A DNA stretch of 35,688 nt from Pseudomonadota bacterium (GTDB taxonomy: Bacteria; Desulfobacterota; Desulfobulbia; Desulfobulbales; SURF-16), in assembly GCA_018816555.1 (NCBI GenBank), contig JAHIVT010000082.1, positions 1 to 35,688 of the forward strand, written 5' to 3'. The notes beneath the pieces are model-generated. The model did not search any database. It had not been told where the DNA came from and saw nothing but the letters and a program-made list of their open reading frames with translations. Positions 9,170-17,604 of this stretch are shown piece by piece (position 1 is the stretch's first letter; every line of letters begins with the position of its first letter). Both the position numbers and the translations under genes were made by a program.

Positions 9170-9695
9170 TTGTCGCAGTCCGTTCCTGTTCCTCTCTGAT
9201 GAGTTGTTTCTTGCGTTTTTTCTTGTACAGGGCCCGTTTCAGTGAGCTGAGATGGTCGATAAAGAGCTTGCCTTCCAGATGATCAACCTCGTGTTGGATA
9301 ACCCTGGCAAACCAGCCATCCGCCTCAAACTCAACCTCCTTGCCGTCAAGATCCCTGGCGCGCACCTTAATACAGGTAAAGCGTTCCACATTGGCGGCAT
9401 AATCCACCACGCTCAGGCAGCCTTCCTCATCAATCACTGATCCTTCACCTTCCAGGATTTCCGGGTTTATCAGGGGGATCAGTCTGTTTTTTTCATCTTT
9501 GGGGCTGACATCAATCACCACAATCTGCTGCGGCACACCTATCTGGTTTGCCGCCAGACCAACCCCCGGAGCTGAATACATGGTCTCTGCCATGTCTGCC
9601 ACCAGTTGCTTGAGTTCGGCATTGAATTCGGTTATCGGGCTGGCCTTTTTGCGCAGCAGCGGATGTGGGTATTTTATAATCTCTCGTATAGCCAT
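9159..9695 (-). CDS. def: Peptide deformylase
   Basis: Removes the N-formyl group from nascent proteins, the partner reaction of Fmt. All three metal-site motifs are present in the 178-aa protein: GVGLAANQ (44-51), EGCLS (91-95, ligand Cys93) and QHEVDHLEG (ligands His135 and His139). The C-terminal tail is strongly basic (KKKRKKQ) and overlaps the start of fmt. It is the first gene of the operon; its promoter must lie in 9696-9900. Confidence 0.97.
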   Translation of the reverse strand: MAIREIIKYPHPLLRKKASPITEFNAELKQLVADMAETMYSAPGVGLAANQIGVPQQIVVIDVSPKDEKNRLIPLINPEILEGEGSVIDEEGCLSVVDYAANVERFTCIKVRARDLDGKEVEFEADGWFARVIQHEVDHLEGKLFIDHLSSLKRALYKKKRKKQLIREEQERTATNDK

Positions 9696-10216
9696 ATTCC
9701 CAGGAAGTTGCTGTTATTGATTTTAATTTCTGAGTGACACTCTATAGCAAATGTAACTTTTTTTTACCATGAGAACTATAAAAAAACAGGTGTTCGCTAA
9801 AATCAAGCACATTGCATGTAGCAATTTCGGGCAGGCACACTTAATGATATTGTGCCATTTCAACCAAATGTGCGGCGATTAGCACATGAGAAATAATTAT
9901 ACAGGTAATGTTGGATGGTTTTTCGAAAAATAATTCAAAATTGCCCAATTTGCCCTTGACGACATTGTGTGCGTGCAATATTATTAGGTACTTTTACCTA
10001 TAGCTTGCTTATTATTCAGTAATGATTACTATAAATAAGCATCAGGGTTGGTCAGGTCAAGCTATATGGGGTATTATATGCGTAGGCTTGGTCAAATGCA
10101 AATGGTGAAAATATCTGTGCATCAGGGGCAGTTGCAGTTGTTTTTCAGCAGTGACGGTTTGCAGCGGAGGGCTGCAAGCCGGGCATTATTAACATAATAT
10201 GAGAAAGGTGAAGACA
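9696..10216. other. Divergent intergenic region between def and the beta-barrel gene
   Basis: About 520 AT-rich nt separating two divergent genes. It contains the plus-strand promoter annotated at 9956-9984. A dyad ATGTGC-N8-GCACAT (9868-9887) sits about 70 nt upstream of that promoter and could be a regulator site. A long leader of roughly 200 nt follows, with an open frame 10078-10197 (39 codons) that ends just before the next gene; there is no independent support that it is translated. Confidence 0.55.
9956..9984 (+). promoter_or_regulatory. Sigma-70-type promoter for the outer-membrane protein gene
   Basis: A -35 box TTGACG (9956-9961), a 17-nt spacer and a -10 box TATTAT (9979-9984). 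Transcription would begin near 9991, leaving a leader of about 220 nt before the chosen start at 10217. Confidence 0.65.
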
Positions 10217-11176
10217 ATGAGGAAAAGATTGGCAGCAACGGCTTGCAGTGCAGCGACCCTGCTGTTTGTGGCGCTTTCCGTGCCGCAGACGGTGGCAGCG
10301 GATGATTTTGACCGTTTCCAGATGCCGGTGAGTAACCCGGTGTATAACGGCGATGCCCGAAATGTGACCATGGTGCGTCCCATTCTTTTAACCCAGTCGC
10401 TGCCGGACAAGATCAACGTGAATATCGGCGGCACCAAAACCAAGGTGGACCTGGGGGGCGAAGTCACAGGTGTCGCCCTGCAGTTCAGTTACGCCTTTAA
10501 TGAGCGCCTGTCGCTGGTGGCGGTAAAGGACGGTTATGTGGACTGCGAACCGGACAACACCCTGGATGATCACAGCGGCATGCTGGATATCGCCGCGGGC
10601 CTCCAGTATTCCTTTATATATAATCCTGCAGAGGATTTCATCATGAGCGCTCGCCTGGTCTACGAAAGCACCAGCGGCGACAGCGAGGTCTACCAGGGGA
10701 ACGGCAGCGGCAATCTGGCACCATCCATTCTCTTTCTCAAGGGCTGGGACAAGCTGCAGTTTTCCGGCACCGTGGGTTTGGTCCTTCCCTTTGACAGTGA
10801 TGAAGAAAACACCATGCTCTATGACTCATGGGATGTGAGCTATGCGGTGACCGACTGGTTCAGACCGCTGGTGGAACTCAATCACTTTCATGTGTTGAGC
10901 TCCGGTGACCGGAACTTGGCGGATTATACGGCCAGCGGCGACCAGGAGGATCTGGTGGCGGCGATTGCCACCTTCAATCCCTGTGATATCATCAATCTCG
11001 GCGGCGAAAACAACGGAGATAACAAGGATCTGGTAACCCTGGCCATCGGCGCCCGTTTCCGCATCACCCAGTGGTTTGACATCGGTGCGGCCTATGAGTT
11101 TCCGCTGACGGATAATGAAGATACATTGCTCGATGACCGGATCCTGGTCGATGCCATGCTGACCTTTAAGTTTTAA
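10217..11176 (+). CDS. Outer-membrane beta-barrel protein of unknown function
   Basis: A 319-aa exported protein. I chose the ATG at 10217 because AAGGTG lies at good spacing upstream and the product begins with a clean signal peptide (MRKRLAATACSAATLLFVAL, cleavage probably after VAA). The upstream ATG at 10199 has no ribosome site. The mature part alternates polar and hydrophobic residues and ends in LTFKF, the terminal aromatic expected of barrels inserted by Bam. The general look is that of small porin or transporter-type barrels, but I cannot name the family. It is monocistronic: own promoter upstream and a strong terminator 45 nt downstream. Confidence 0.8.
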   Translation: MRKRLAATACSAATLLFVALSVPQTVAADDFDRFQMPVSNPVYNGDARNVTMVRPILLTQSLPDKINVNIGGTKTKVDLGGEVTGVALQFSYAFNERLSLVAVKDGYVDCEPDNTLDDHSGMLDIAAGLQYSFIYNPAEDFIMSARLVYESTSGDSEVYQGNGSGNLAPSILFLKGWDKLQFSGTVGLVLPFDSDEENTMLYDSWDVSYAVTDWFRPLVELNHFHVLSSGDRNLADYTASGDQEDLVAAIATFNPCDIINLGGENNGDNKDLVTLAIGARFRITQWFDIGAAYEFPLTDNEDTLLDDRILVDAMLTFKF

Positions 11177-11220
11177 GAGCCTGTTTGCGAACAAGCTCTA
11201 AGTGTTCCTCCAAGAAAAAA

Positions 11221-11258
11221 AGCCCCTGCTATCCATTTGGATGCGGGGGCTTTTTTTT
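11221..11258 (+). terminator. Rho-independent terminator after the beta-barrel gene
   Basis: Arm 11221-11234 (AGCCCCTGCTATCC) pairs with 11239-11251 over a short ATTT loop, with one G-U pair and a small offset, followed by eight T (11251-11258). The A-rich stretch before it could let it also act on the converging rhodanese transcript. Confidence 0.9.
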
Positions 11259-11336
11259 GCCCGGAGGCTTTGGCTGTAGACACGGCCTGCCGCCCGAAAG
11301 AGGTCACCCACGAGGTGTGCCCCTGCCTTCTCTATT

Positions 11337-11801
11337 TCAATATTTCACCGGCAGCCCGGATTCCTTCCAGGCGACAAGTCCGCCGCTGACATTATACACT
11401 TCCTTGTAACCGTATTTTACCAGCATCTGTCCAGCCGCAAAACTTCGGCCCCCCACGGCGCAGACCAGCATGATCGGCGTCTTTTTCGGCAGGGTGAGTT
11501 TGTTCTGCATAATTGCCCAGAACGGCACCAGGGTGGACCCTTCTATGGCGCCTTCCCTGAGTTCCTGGGGGGTGCGGATGTCCAGGATCACGATGTCGGG
11601 CCGTTTCTCGATCATCTCCTTTGCCTCGGCAACCGTAATGGAGCGGAAGGGAGAGCTTGGTTCCTGGGCAAATAAGGGTTTTTCCGGAGTAGAAGAGGTT
11701 TGTCCGACCTCCATCTTGTCGTCAGAACAGCCGGCAATAAAAAGGACAATAAGGATCAGTGGAAAGAGTAAGCGTTGTGAGAGAGCAAAAGAGGCATGCA
11801 T
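11337..11801 (-). CDS. Rhodanese-domain lipoprotein
   Basis: A 154-aa protein with a lipoprotein signal (LILIVLFIAGC; lipidated Cys25) followed by one rhodanese domain (about 52-152). The active-site loop is CAVGGRS with catalytic Cys114, so persulfide or sulfur transfer at the membrane surface is possible. Outside the cytoplasm such proteins are thought to handle thiosulfate, sulfide or polysulfide, which would suit a sulfur-metabolising organism (inference). It is transcribed towards the beta-barrel gene and stands alone; 144 nt separate its start from priA. Confidence 0.9.
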   Translation of the reverse strand: MHASFALSQRLLFPLILIVLFIAGCSDDKMEVGQTSSTPEKPLFAQEPSSPFRSITVAEAKEMIEKRPDIVILDIRTPQELREGAIEGSTLVPFWAIMQNKLTLPKKTPIMLVCAVGGRSFAAGQMLVKYGYKEVYNVSGGLVAWKESGLPVKY

Positions 11802-11945
11802 GTTTATTGTTATCGTTTAGGTTTAAATGAAAGAATGGCTATGGCCCTTAAGTGACAGAAGTAATTTTTAGCAGAAAGTATCAGGGGCTTCAAGAAATAA
11901 TTGCATAACAGTCTGCGGATGGCAGGGAATCAAATTACTTGGCAT

Positions 11946-14402
11946 TTATAGCATGCTTTCGGGGTCTACGTCCACCACCATTGTGACTTTTGTGGCACGA
12001 ACAGCGGGAAGGGGTTGGCCGGCGAGACGGTCGCACAATGCGTGCAGGGAGTTGCTGTCCGGCCCTTTCGCCAGGAGCTGCCAGCGGTATTTGTCTCTGA
12101 TTCTGGCAAGAGGCGATGCTGCCGGCCCCAGCAGGGTGACCCGGAGAGTATCGGCCAGCTGCCGCGCCTGTTGGGCGGTAAGGGTTGCCGCGTTGCGGAC
12201 AAGCTCCTCATTGTCTCCGGCGAAACGCAGGTTGATAAGCCGTGAAAAAGGAGGGTATTGCAGGGCCTGCCGCAACTGCAGTTCTTTTTCGTAAAAACCG
12301 CGGTAATCGTGATTCTCGGCGTTGGTAATGGAGTAGTGGTCGGGTTGGTGGGTCTGGACGATGACGCGGCCTGGCTTGTCTCCCCGTCCCGCTCTGCCCG
12401 TTACCTGGGAGATGAGCTGAAAGGTGCGCTCCCCGGCCTTGAAGTCGGGCATTCCCAGGCCTGCATCGGCCCAGATGACACCTACCAGGGTGACATGGGG
12501 AAAATGATGTCCTTTGGTGATCATCTGGGTGCCCACCAGGATGTCGGTCTCCTGTTGGTGAACCGACTTGAGGATTTTGAGAAATTCTTTGCGGTTCGTT
12601 GACGTGTCACGATCGAGCCGGGCGATACGGGCCTGGGGGAAAAGTTCTCTGAGCGACTCCTCCACCCGTTCCGTGCCGAAGCCGATTTCCTTTACTCTGG
12701 CTGAGCGGCAGGAAGGGCAGATGATGGGGCTTTTGGCCTGAAAGCCGCAGTAATGGCAGGAGAGGATTTTTTCGCTCTTATGCAGGGTGAGGGAAATATC
12801 GCAGTGCGGGCATTTGACCGGGTCGCCACAATCGTCACAGATCATGAGGTTGGCGTAACCCCGCCGGTTTAAAAAAATGATGCTCTGGTCCCCCTGCTCG
12901 AGATTGTCCTTGATTGACTCAAGAAGCAGCCGTGAGAAAAAGGGGTGGCCGCCTGATTCTTTGCGGGCCAGGCGCAGGTCCACAATGGTTACTTGCGGCA
13001 GCGGCCTGTTTTCAATTCGCTTTGGCAACGTGAGAAGCTGATACTTGCCGGAGGAGGCGTGGTAAAAGGTGGTCAGCGAGGGGGTGGCCGAACCGAGCAG
13101 CACCGGGCACTGCTGCAGTTTTCCCCGCAGTACCGCCAGGTCCCTCGCCTGGTAGCGCAAGGTATCTTCCTGTTTGTAGGCGCTGTCATGTTCCTCATCG
13201 ACAATGATAAGCCCCGGATCGGTGAGCGGGGCAAAGATGGCGGAGCGGGCGCCGATGACAATCTTAGCCTCGCCCCCCATGATCTGGTGCCACTGATCAA
13301 AACGTTCACCCTGACTGAGTCCGCTGTGCAGCAGGGCCACGGTCTTGCCGAAGCGGGAGTAAAAGTGGGCTTCAAGCTGGCTTGCCAGGGCAATCTCCGG
13401 CACCAGCACCAGCACGCTGCGGTTTGCGGCAAGTGCCCTGCGGGCCGCCTGCAGATAGATTTCCGTTTTGCCGCTGCCCGTCACCCCGAAAAGCAGAAAG
13501 GGGGCAAATAATTTCCTGTCAATGGCCGGCAGCAGTTCCTCCAGCACCTTCTCCTGATCGGCGGAGAGCTGCTGCGGTTCCGGGAAAAAAGGCGGTTCTT
13601 CGCCAAAAGGATCACGGAGAACCTGTTGTTCCTGGAAAAAAACAAGACCCTTTTCCTCCAGGGATTTCAGAGCCTTGCCTGCCCCGCTGTATGTGTGGTT
13701 TAGTTCCTTTACCGGGACAACGGGGGGAAGACGATTGGCGAGCAGCTCCAGCAGCAGGGCCATTGCCTTTTTTTCGGATGTTTTCAACCGCATTTCGATA
13801 AGGGGTGGGGCATTCCGGGAGAGCCCTGCGCACATCTCGGTTTTGGCCCTGGTGCGGGCAGCGCTGACCGCCTCGCTGATGGTAACGGAGCCTTCACTGT
13901 GCCATGTTTCGAGGAGTTTGCGCCATTTGCGCGAGCTCCATATGAGGCGTACCCGGGCCGGGGAAAGGGTTTCTCTGGCGGTCAGTTCGGCCAGCCAGGG
14001 TGGGGCGTCCGGTCCTTGGGCGGCAAGAAAGTCTGCCACTATCTTTTTGCCTGCCTCGGTGAGGTTGATATGGCGTTCGCTCTGCTGGGTCAGGCCGCCT
14101 GGCAGAGCAATTTTAATGACTTCCCCAAGTGGATAGCGGTAATAGGCGGCAATCCAGCGGAAAAAGGGGATCATACCCGCCGGGAAAAGAGGTTGGCTGT
14201 CCAGGACATCTGTGGCCGGCTTGATGTGGAAAGGCGTGTCATCAGCAGGCCCTATGGCCAGCAGGTAGCCGGTGACCTGCCGTCGGCCCAGAGGGACAAG
14301 CAATCGCATCCCCGGTTGCAGTCGCGATGCCTCTGCAGCCGGAAACCCGTAGGTGAGCGTCTCAGTGACAGGGGCAGCCACCGCCACTTCCAGGTGGATC
14401 AT
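11946..14402 (-). CDS. priA: Primosomal protein N' (replication-restart helicase PriA)
   Basis: A 3'-5' DNA helicase that reloads the replisome at stalled forks. The 818-aa protein shows an N-terminal DNA-binding domain, Walker A GVTGSGKT (306-313), DEEH box (402-405) and the eight-cysteine double zinc site (C522, C525, C531, C534, C549, C552, C562, C565) inserted between helicase lobes. Motif VI region reads QVTGRAGRGDKPGRV. It is somewhat longer than E. coli PriA but complete. Its ATG overlaps the galU stop by 4 nt, so the two are translationally coupled. Confidence 0.97.
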   Translation of the reverse strand: MIHLEVAVAAPVTETLTYGFPAAEASRLQPGMRLLVPLGRRQVTGYLLAIGPADDTPFHIKPATDVLDSQPLFPAGMIPFFRWIAAYYRYPLGEVIKIALPGGLTQQSERHINLTEAGKKIVADFLAAQGPDAPPWLAELTARETLSPARVRLIWSSRKWRKLLETWHSEGSVTISEAVSAARTRAKTEMCAGLSRNAPPLIEMRLKTSEKKAMALLLELLANRLPPVVPVKELNHTYSGAGKALKSLEEKGLVFFQEQQVLRDPFGEEPPFFPEPQQLSADQEKVLEELLPAIDRKLFAPFLLFGVTGSGKTEIYLQAARRALAANRSVLVLVPEIALASQLEAHFYSRFGKTVALLHSGLSQGERFDQWHQIMGGEAKIVIGARSAIFAPLTDPGLIIVDEEHDSAYKQEDTLRYQARDLAVLRGKLQQCPVLLGSATPSLTTFYHASSGKYQLLTLPKRIENRPLPQVTIVDLRLARKESGGHPFFSRLLLESIKDNLEQGDQSIIFLNRRGYANLMICDDCGDPVKCPHCDISLTLHKSEKILSCHYCGFQAKSPIICPSCRSARVKEIGFGTERVEESLRELFPQARIARLDRDTSTNRKEFLKILKSVHQQETDILVGTQMITKGHHFPHVTLVGVIWADAGLGMPDFKAGERTFQLISQVTGRAGRGDKPGRVIVQTHQPDHYSITNAENHDYRGFYEKELQLRQALQYPPFSRLINLRFAGDNEELVRNAATLTAQQARQLADTLRVTLLGPAASPLARIRDKYRWQLLAKGPDSNSLHALCDRLAGQPLPAVRATKVTMVVDVDPESML

Positions 14403-15268
14403 AAGTGGGAAGCGACTTCCTTGATATGCTCGCTGAAATCTTCACAGAGATCCGGATGGCGCAGGGCAAAGGCGACGATCGCCTTGAGATAGCCCAGTTT
14501 GTCCCCGGCGTCAAAACGGGTGCCTTCAAACTCAAAGGCAAACATGCCTCTTTTGTTCGACAGGGCAAGCAGGGCGTCGGTGAGCTGGATTTCGCCGCCA
14601 TGCCCGGGAGTGGTCTTCTCCAGCAAGTCAAAGATGTCGGGCTGCAGGATATACCGGCCGATAATGGCCAGGTCCGACCGGGTGGTGCCGGGCGCCGGTT
14701 TTTCCATCATGCGGTCGACTTTGATGACTCGATTGCCTTCATGTCTGCCTTCGACGATGCCGTACTGGAATGTTTCCTCAAGGGGTACCCGCTGCACGGC
14801 CACCACCGATTCCTGCACATCATTGAACAGGTCGATCATCTGTTTGGTGCACGGCGGTTCACTGAGCACCAGGTCATCGCCCAGCAGAACGACAAACGGT
14901 TCATTGCCCACGACGTTTCTGGCGGTCCAGATGGCATGGCCCAGGCCCAAGGGCTTTTTCTGGCGGACGGAAACGATATCAATGAGATTTGACAGATGGC
15001 GCATCTCTTCAGCCAGTTTGGTTTTCTTCTTTTCGTCCAGGATCTTGTCGAGATGGAAATTGTAGTCAAAATGATTCTCAATGGCGGACTTGCCCTCACT
15101 GGTGATGAGGATGACCTCTTCGATGCCCGAGGCAACCGCCTCTTCGACGATGTACTGGATGGTGGGCCGGTCAACCACGGTGAGCATCTCTTTCGGGATG
15201 GCCTTGCTGGCCGGCAGAAAACGTGTACCAAGACCTGCAACAGGAATCACTGCTTTACGTACTCTCAT
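14399..15268 (-). CDS. galU: UTP-glucose-1-phosphate uridylyltransferase
   Basis: Makes UDP-glucose from UTP and glucose-1-phosphate for surface polysaccharide and osmolyte synthesis. The 289-aa length is typical. Signature GLGTRFLPASKAIPKEM (12-28) is the nucleotide-binding loop; later motifs include GLGHAIWTARNVVGNEPFVV and GRYILQPDIFDLLE with GHGGEIQLTDAL. It is the first gene of galU-priA. The start is the ATG at 15268, with only a weak ribosome site. Confidence 0.96.
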   Translation of the reverse strand: MRVRKAVIPVAGLGTRFLPASKAIPKEMLTVVDRPTIQYIVEEAVASGIEEVILITSEGKSAIENHFDYNFHLDKILDEKKKTKLAEEMRHLSNLIDIVSVRQKKPLGLGHAIWTARNVVGNEPFVVLLGDDLVLSEPPCTKQMIDLFNDVQESVVAVQRVPLEETFQYGIVEGRHEGNRVIKVDRMMEKPAPGTTRSDLAIIGRYILQPDIFDLLEKTTPGHGGEIQLTDALLALSNKRGMFAFEFEGTRFDAGDKLGYLKAIVAFALRHPDLCEDFSEHIKEVASHL

Positions 15269-15479
15269 ATTCTTGTCTCTTTGGATTTGATTTGCATGGT
15301 ATAGTTGGGCAATTGGATTGTGGAGTTCTGCGTCTCGAGTTTGGAGTTGTTCTTGCCTGTACAGTCAGCTTCTTGTAATTTCGCAAGAAAGAGTGTTGGT
15401 GAACAAGGCACAAAGGTGAAACGCGGAACTGAGGGACTAAAACTCGACACAGCAAATAAATTTATCCTGTAATTATCAA

Positions 15480-15492
15480 TTATCAATGATAA
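15480..15492. repeat. AT-rich palindrome upstream of tilS
   Basis: TTATCAATGATAA is a perfect 6-bp dyad around a central A, within an AT-rich run that repeats TCAATTAT and lies 16-28 nt before the tilS start. It may be an operator or simple low-complexity sequence. The rest of the galU-tilS gap (15269-15479) holds degenerate GGAGTT/GGAACT-type short repeats and no gene. Confidence 0.4.
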
Positions 15493-15508
15493 ATTGTCAA
15501 TTATAACC

Positions 15509-16555
15509 ATGCATCCATTGGAAAAAGAAATACTGGCGGTCATCAGAACAGCGGGCCTGGTTTCCCCGGGGGAGGGCGTTATTGTCGGTGTTTCCGGCGG
15601 TCCGGACTCCATGGCCCTGCTCCATGTGCTCGCGGCTCTGGCACCCACCTTGTCTATCAGGATCATCGCGGTGTACGTCAATCATCAATTGCGTCCGGAT
15701 GAGGCGGAGAAGGAAGGACATCTTGTAGAGCAACTGGCCTGTTCTCTGGGTGCGTCTTTTGCCACCTGTCGCATTGATGTAAAAGGAGAGGCGGGAAAAA
15801 GAAAAATTTCCATCGAACATGCCGCCCGGGAACTGCGCTATGATTTTTTTGGTCAGGCGGCGGAAAAGTTTCTGGCGGAAAAAATTGCCGTGGCACACAC
15901 GGCGGATGATCAGGCAGAAGAAGTGCTGCTGCGGCTGATTCGGGGCACGGGCAGAACCGGATTGTCCGGCATGAAAATGATGCGCGACGGCAAAATCATC
16001 CGTCCCTTTCTGACCACGGACAAAGAAGAGCTGCTGGCCTATCTCGCTGAAAAGAATATCTCTTTTCTCACTGACAGCTCAAATCTGCAGCGGGACTATC
16101 TGCGGAACCGGGTCCGGCTTGATCTCATCCCCTATCTGCGGGAATTTAATCCAAACATTTCGGAGACCCTGCGCCGGACGGCAGCGGTGCTGCAGGACGA
16201 AGAGGTGATCCTTGCGGCATTGACAGAAAACTATTGGGAACAGATCGTCACGGTATTGCCCGGTAATACCGGGGACGGACTGCCCGTTATCTCTGTGGAA
16301 CTGGCAGCGTTTCTTGCGCTTGACCGGGCCTTGCAGAGGCGGATTGCGGAAAAGGTATTTATCACGCTGCAGAGCAGGCCCCAGTTTAAGAAAATTGCGC
16401 AGATTCTGCAGGTGGCGGCAAGCGGGGAAACCGGGGCAAGGCTGCATTTCTCCCGGGGATTGCGCATGAAGAAGGGTCGGCAGCACCTTGTGTTCAGCTA
16501 TCCTGAGGGGAAAACTTCCAGCAGAGGGGATCTCGATGATATCCGGCAGGGATAA
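15509..16555 (+). CDS. tilS: tRNA(Ile)-lysidine synthetase
   Basis: Modifies C34 of tRNA-Ile(CAU) to lysidine, so that AUA is read as Ile. The PP-loop ATP site is SGGPDS (29-34), followed by YVNHQLRPDEAEKE and HTADDQAEEVLLRLIRGTGR, all family hallmarks. At 348 aa it has the catalytic domain and one C-terminal region, shorter than the E. coli enzyme (about 430 aa) but within bacterial variation. I chose the ATG at 15509; a TTG at 15494 is in frame. The gene is divergent from galU. Confidence 0.95.
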   Translation: MHPLEKEILAVIRTAGLVSPGEGVIVGVSGGPDSMALLHVLAALAPTLSIRIIAVYVNHQLRPDEAEKEGHLVEQLACSLGASFATCRIDVKGEAGKRKISIEHAARELRYDFFGQAAEKFLAEKIAVAHTADDQAEEVLLRLIRGTGRTGLSGMKMMRDGKIIRPFLTTDKEELLAYLAEKNISFLTDSSNLQRDYLRNRVRLDLIPYLREFNPNISETLRRTAAVLQDEEVILAALTENYWEQIVTVLPGNTGDGLPVISVELAAFLALDRALQRRIAEKVFITLQSRPQFKKIAQILQVAASGETGARLHFSRGLRMKKGRQHLVFSYPEGKTSSRGDLDDIRQG

Positions 16556-16582
16556 CCGGGAAGTAATTCTGCACCGGATATC
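16538..16582. repeat. Inverted repeat across the tilS stop
   Basis: GATATCCGG (16538-16546) pairs exactly with CCGGATATC (16574-16582). There is no T-tract, so it is at best a weak terminator or an mRNA-stabilising stem. Confidence 0.45.
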
Positions 16583-16614
16583 CCCCATTTTGCCTAAGGG
16601 TCAAGGGGGCGCCG

Positions 16615-17409
16615 TTATAAAGCCCTGCTGTCCAGAATATTTCTGACCTTGAGGGCGATTTCCCGCACTGAAAGAGGTTTGGTGATGAAATTCATACCGG
16701 CCGTGGCTGTTTGATTTTCACCAAGGTCGGAACTGATGTGGCCTGACATGTACAAGGTTCTCATAGCCCTGTGCGAGGGTTGCATGGCCCGGGCCAGCTC
16801 CTTGCCGCTCAGTCCCGGCATGACCATATCGGTCAGCAGCAGATCGATGGTTCTAATGCCTCCCGCATCATGATATTTGAGGGCCTCTTCGCCATTGGGT
16901 GCTTAAAGGATCTTGTATCCCAGCGGATCAAGAGCGTCCCGGATAAATTGCCGGATGGACGGGGTGTCGTCAACCACCAGGATTGTCTCGCTTCCCCTGG
17001 GCAGGATATCGCCGGAGATAATAGTCTCCAGGGCCGGCCTGGCATCTGAAAGGGGAAAGTAGATGTCAAAGGTGGTGCCCTGCCCCGGTGCGCTGGTCAC
17101 GGAAATAAATCCATTGTGCTGCTTGACGATGCCGTAAACCATGGCCGGTTCCTTTGCCCTGTTCCTTGGTGGTGAAAAACGGTTCAAAAAAATCAGCTTC
17201 TGCGTTTCCTCGGTCATTCCCTCGCCCGTGTCGCTGATCCGCAAAAGCACATAAGAACCAGACAGGATATCATCGAAACCTGTGTGTTTTTCCGCTGCAT
17301 TTGATTGATGCTTTGCCAGGATAGCTTGGCGATTGAGTTGAGATCGGAAGCTGGCAACGCAGTTATCAGGGACGACGGCATATACTATGCTGCGCGGGAA
17401 CTTTTCCAT
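16615..17409 (-). pseudogene. Decayed hybrid histidine kinase (ATPase domain plus receiver)
   Basis: The 3' part of a hybrid kinase. Read on the minus strand it has the ATP-binding G1 box (RISDTGEGMTEETQ), the F box/G2 region, VYGIVKQHNGFISVTSAPGQ, and then a receiver domain starting ETILVVDDTPS and continuing to LLLTDMVMPGLSGKEL and NFITKPLS. Three lesions break it: a frameshift at a run of seven A (plus strand, near 17186-17192), so that FEPFFTTKEQGKGTG is in another frame; a second near 17150 restoring the frame but losing the GLGL motif; and an in-frame TAA at 16903-16905 inside the receiver. The sensor and dimerisation parts are absent. It abuts the tRNA gene. Confidence 0.88.
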
Positions 17410-17484
17410 AGAGAGACGGTTGTTGGGTCAAAAAATCTTTACGGTCCAGGTGATTCATGGTAAAAGCAATTGGATATGATCTGT

Positions 17485-17561
17485 GGGCGGGTAGCTCAGC
17501 TGGATAGAGCGTTGGCCTCCGAAGCCAAAGGTCGTGAGTTCGAATCTCATCTCGCCCACCA
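17485..17561 (+). tRNA. tRNA-Arg (anticodon CCG)
   Basis: A 77-nt cloverleaf with CCA encoded. The acceptor stem GGGCGGG/CTCGCCC closes with one G-U pair; the D-arm is GCTC...GAGC; the anticodon stem is TTGGC/GCCAA with loop CTCCGAA (anticodon CCG, reading CGG); the T-loop is TTCGAAT. It marks the junction between ordinary chromosome and the AT-rich island and is a plausible integration target. Confidence 0.97.
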
Positions 17562-17571
17562 TAGAAAAATC

Positions 17572-17604
17572 AAAGGGTTACGGCAAGAAACCGTAACCCT
17601 TTTT
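17572..17604 (+). terminator. Rho-independent terminator of the tRNA-Arg gene
   Basis: A perfect 12-bp stem, AAAGGGTTACGG (17572-17583) with CCGTAACCCTTT (17591-17602), loop CAAGAAA, followed by T residues. Confidence 0.92.

Noticed and set aside
10078-10197. 39-codon frame in the leader of the beta-barrel gene
   Set aside because: No ribosome site of quality and no recognisable peptide; could be a leader ORF, but nothing supports it.
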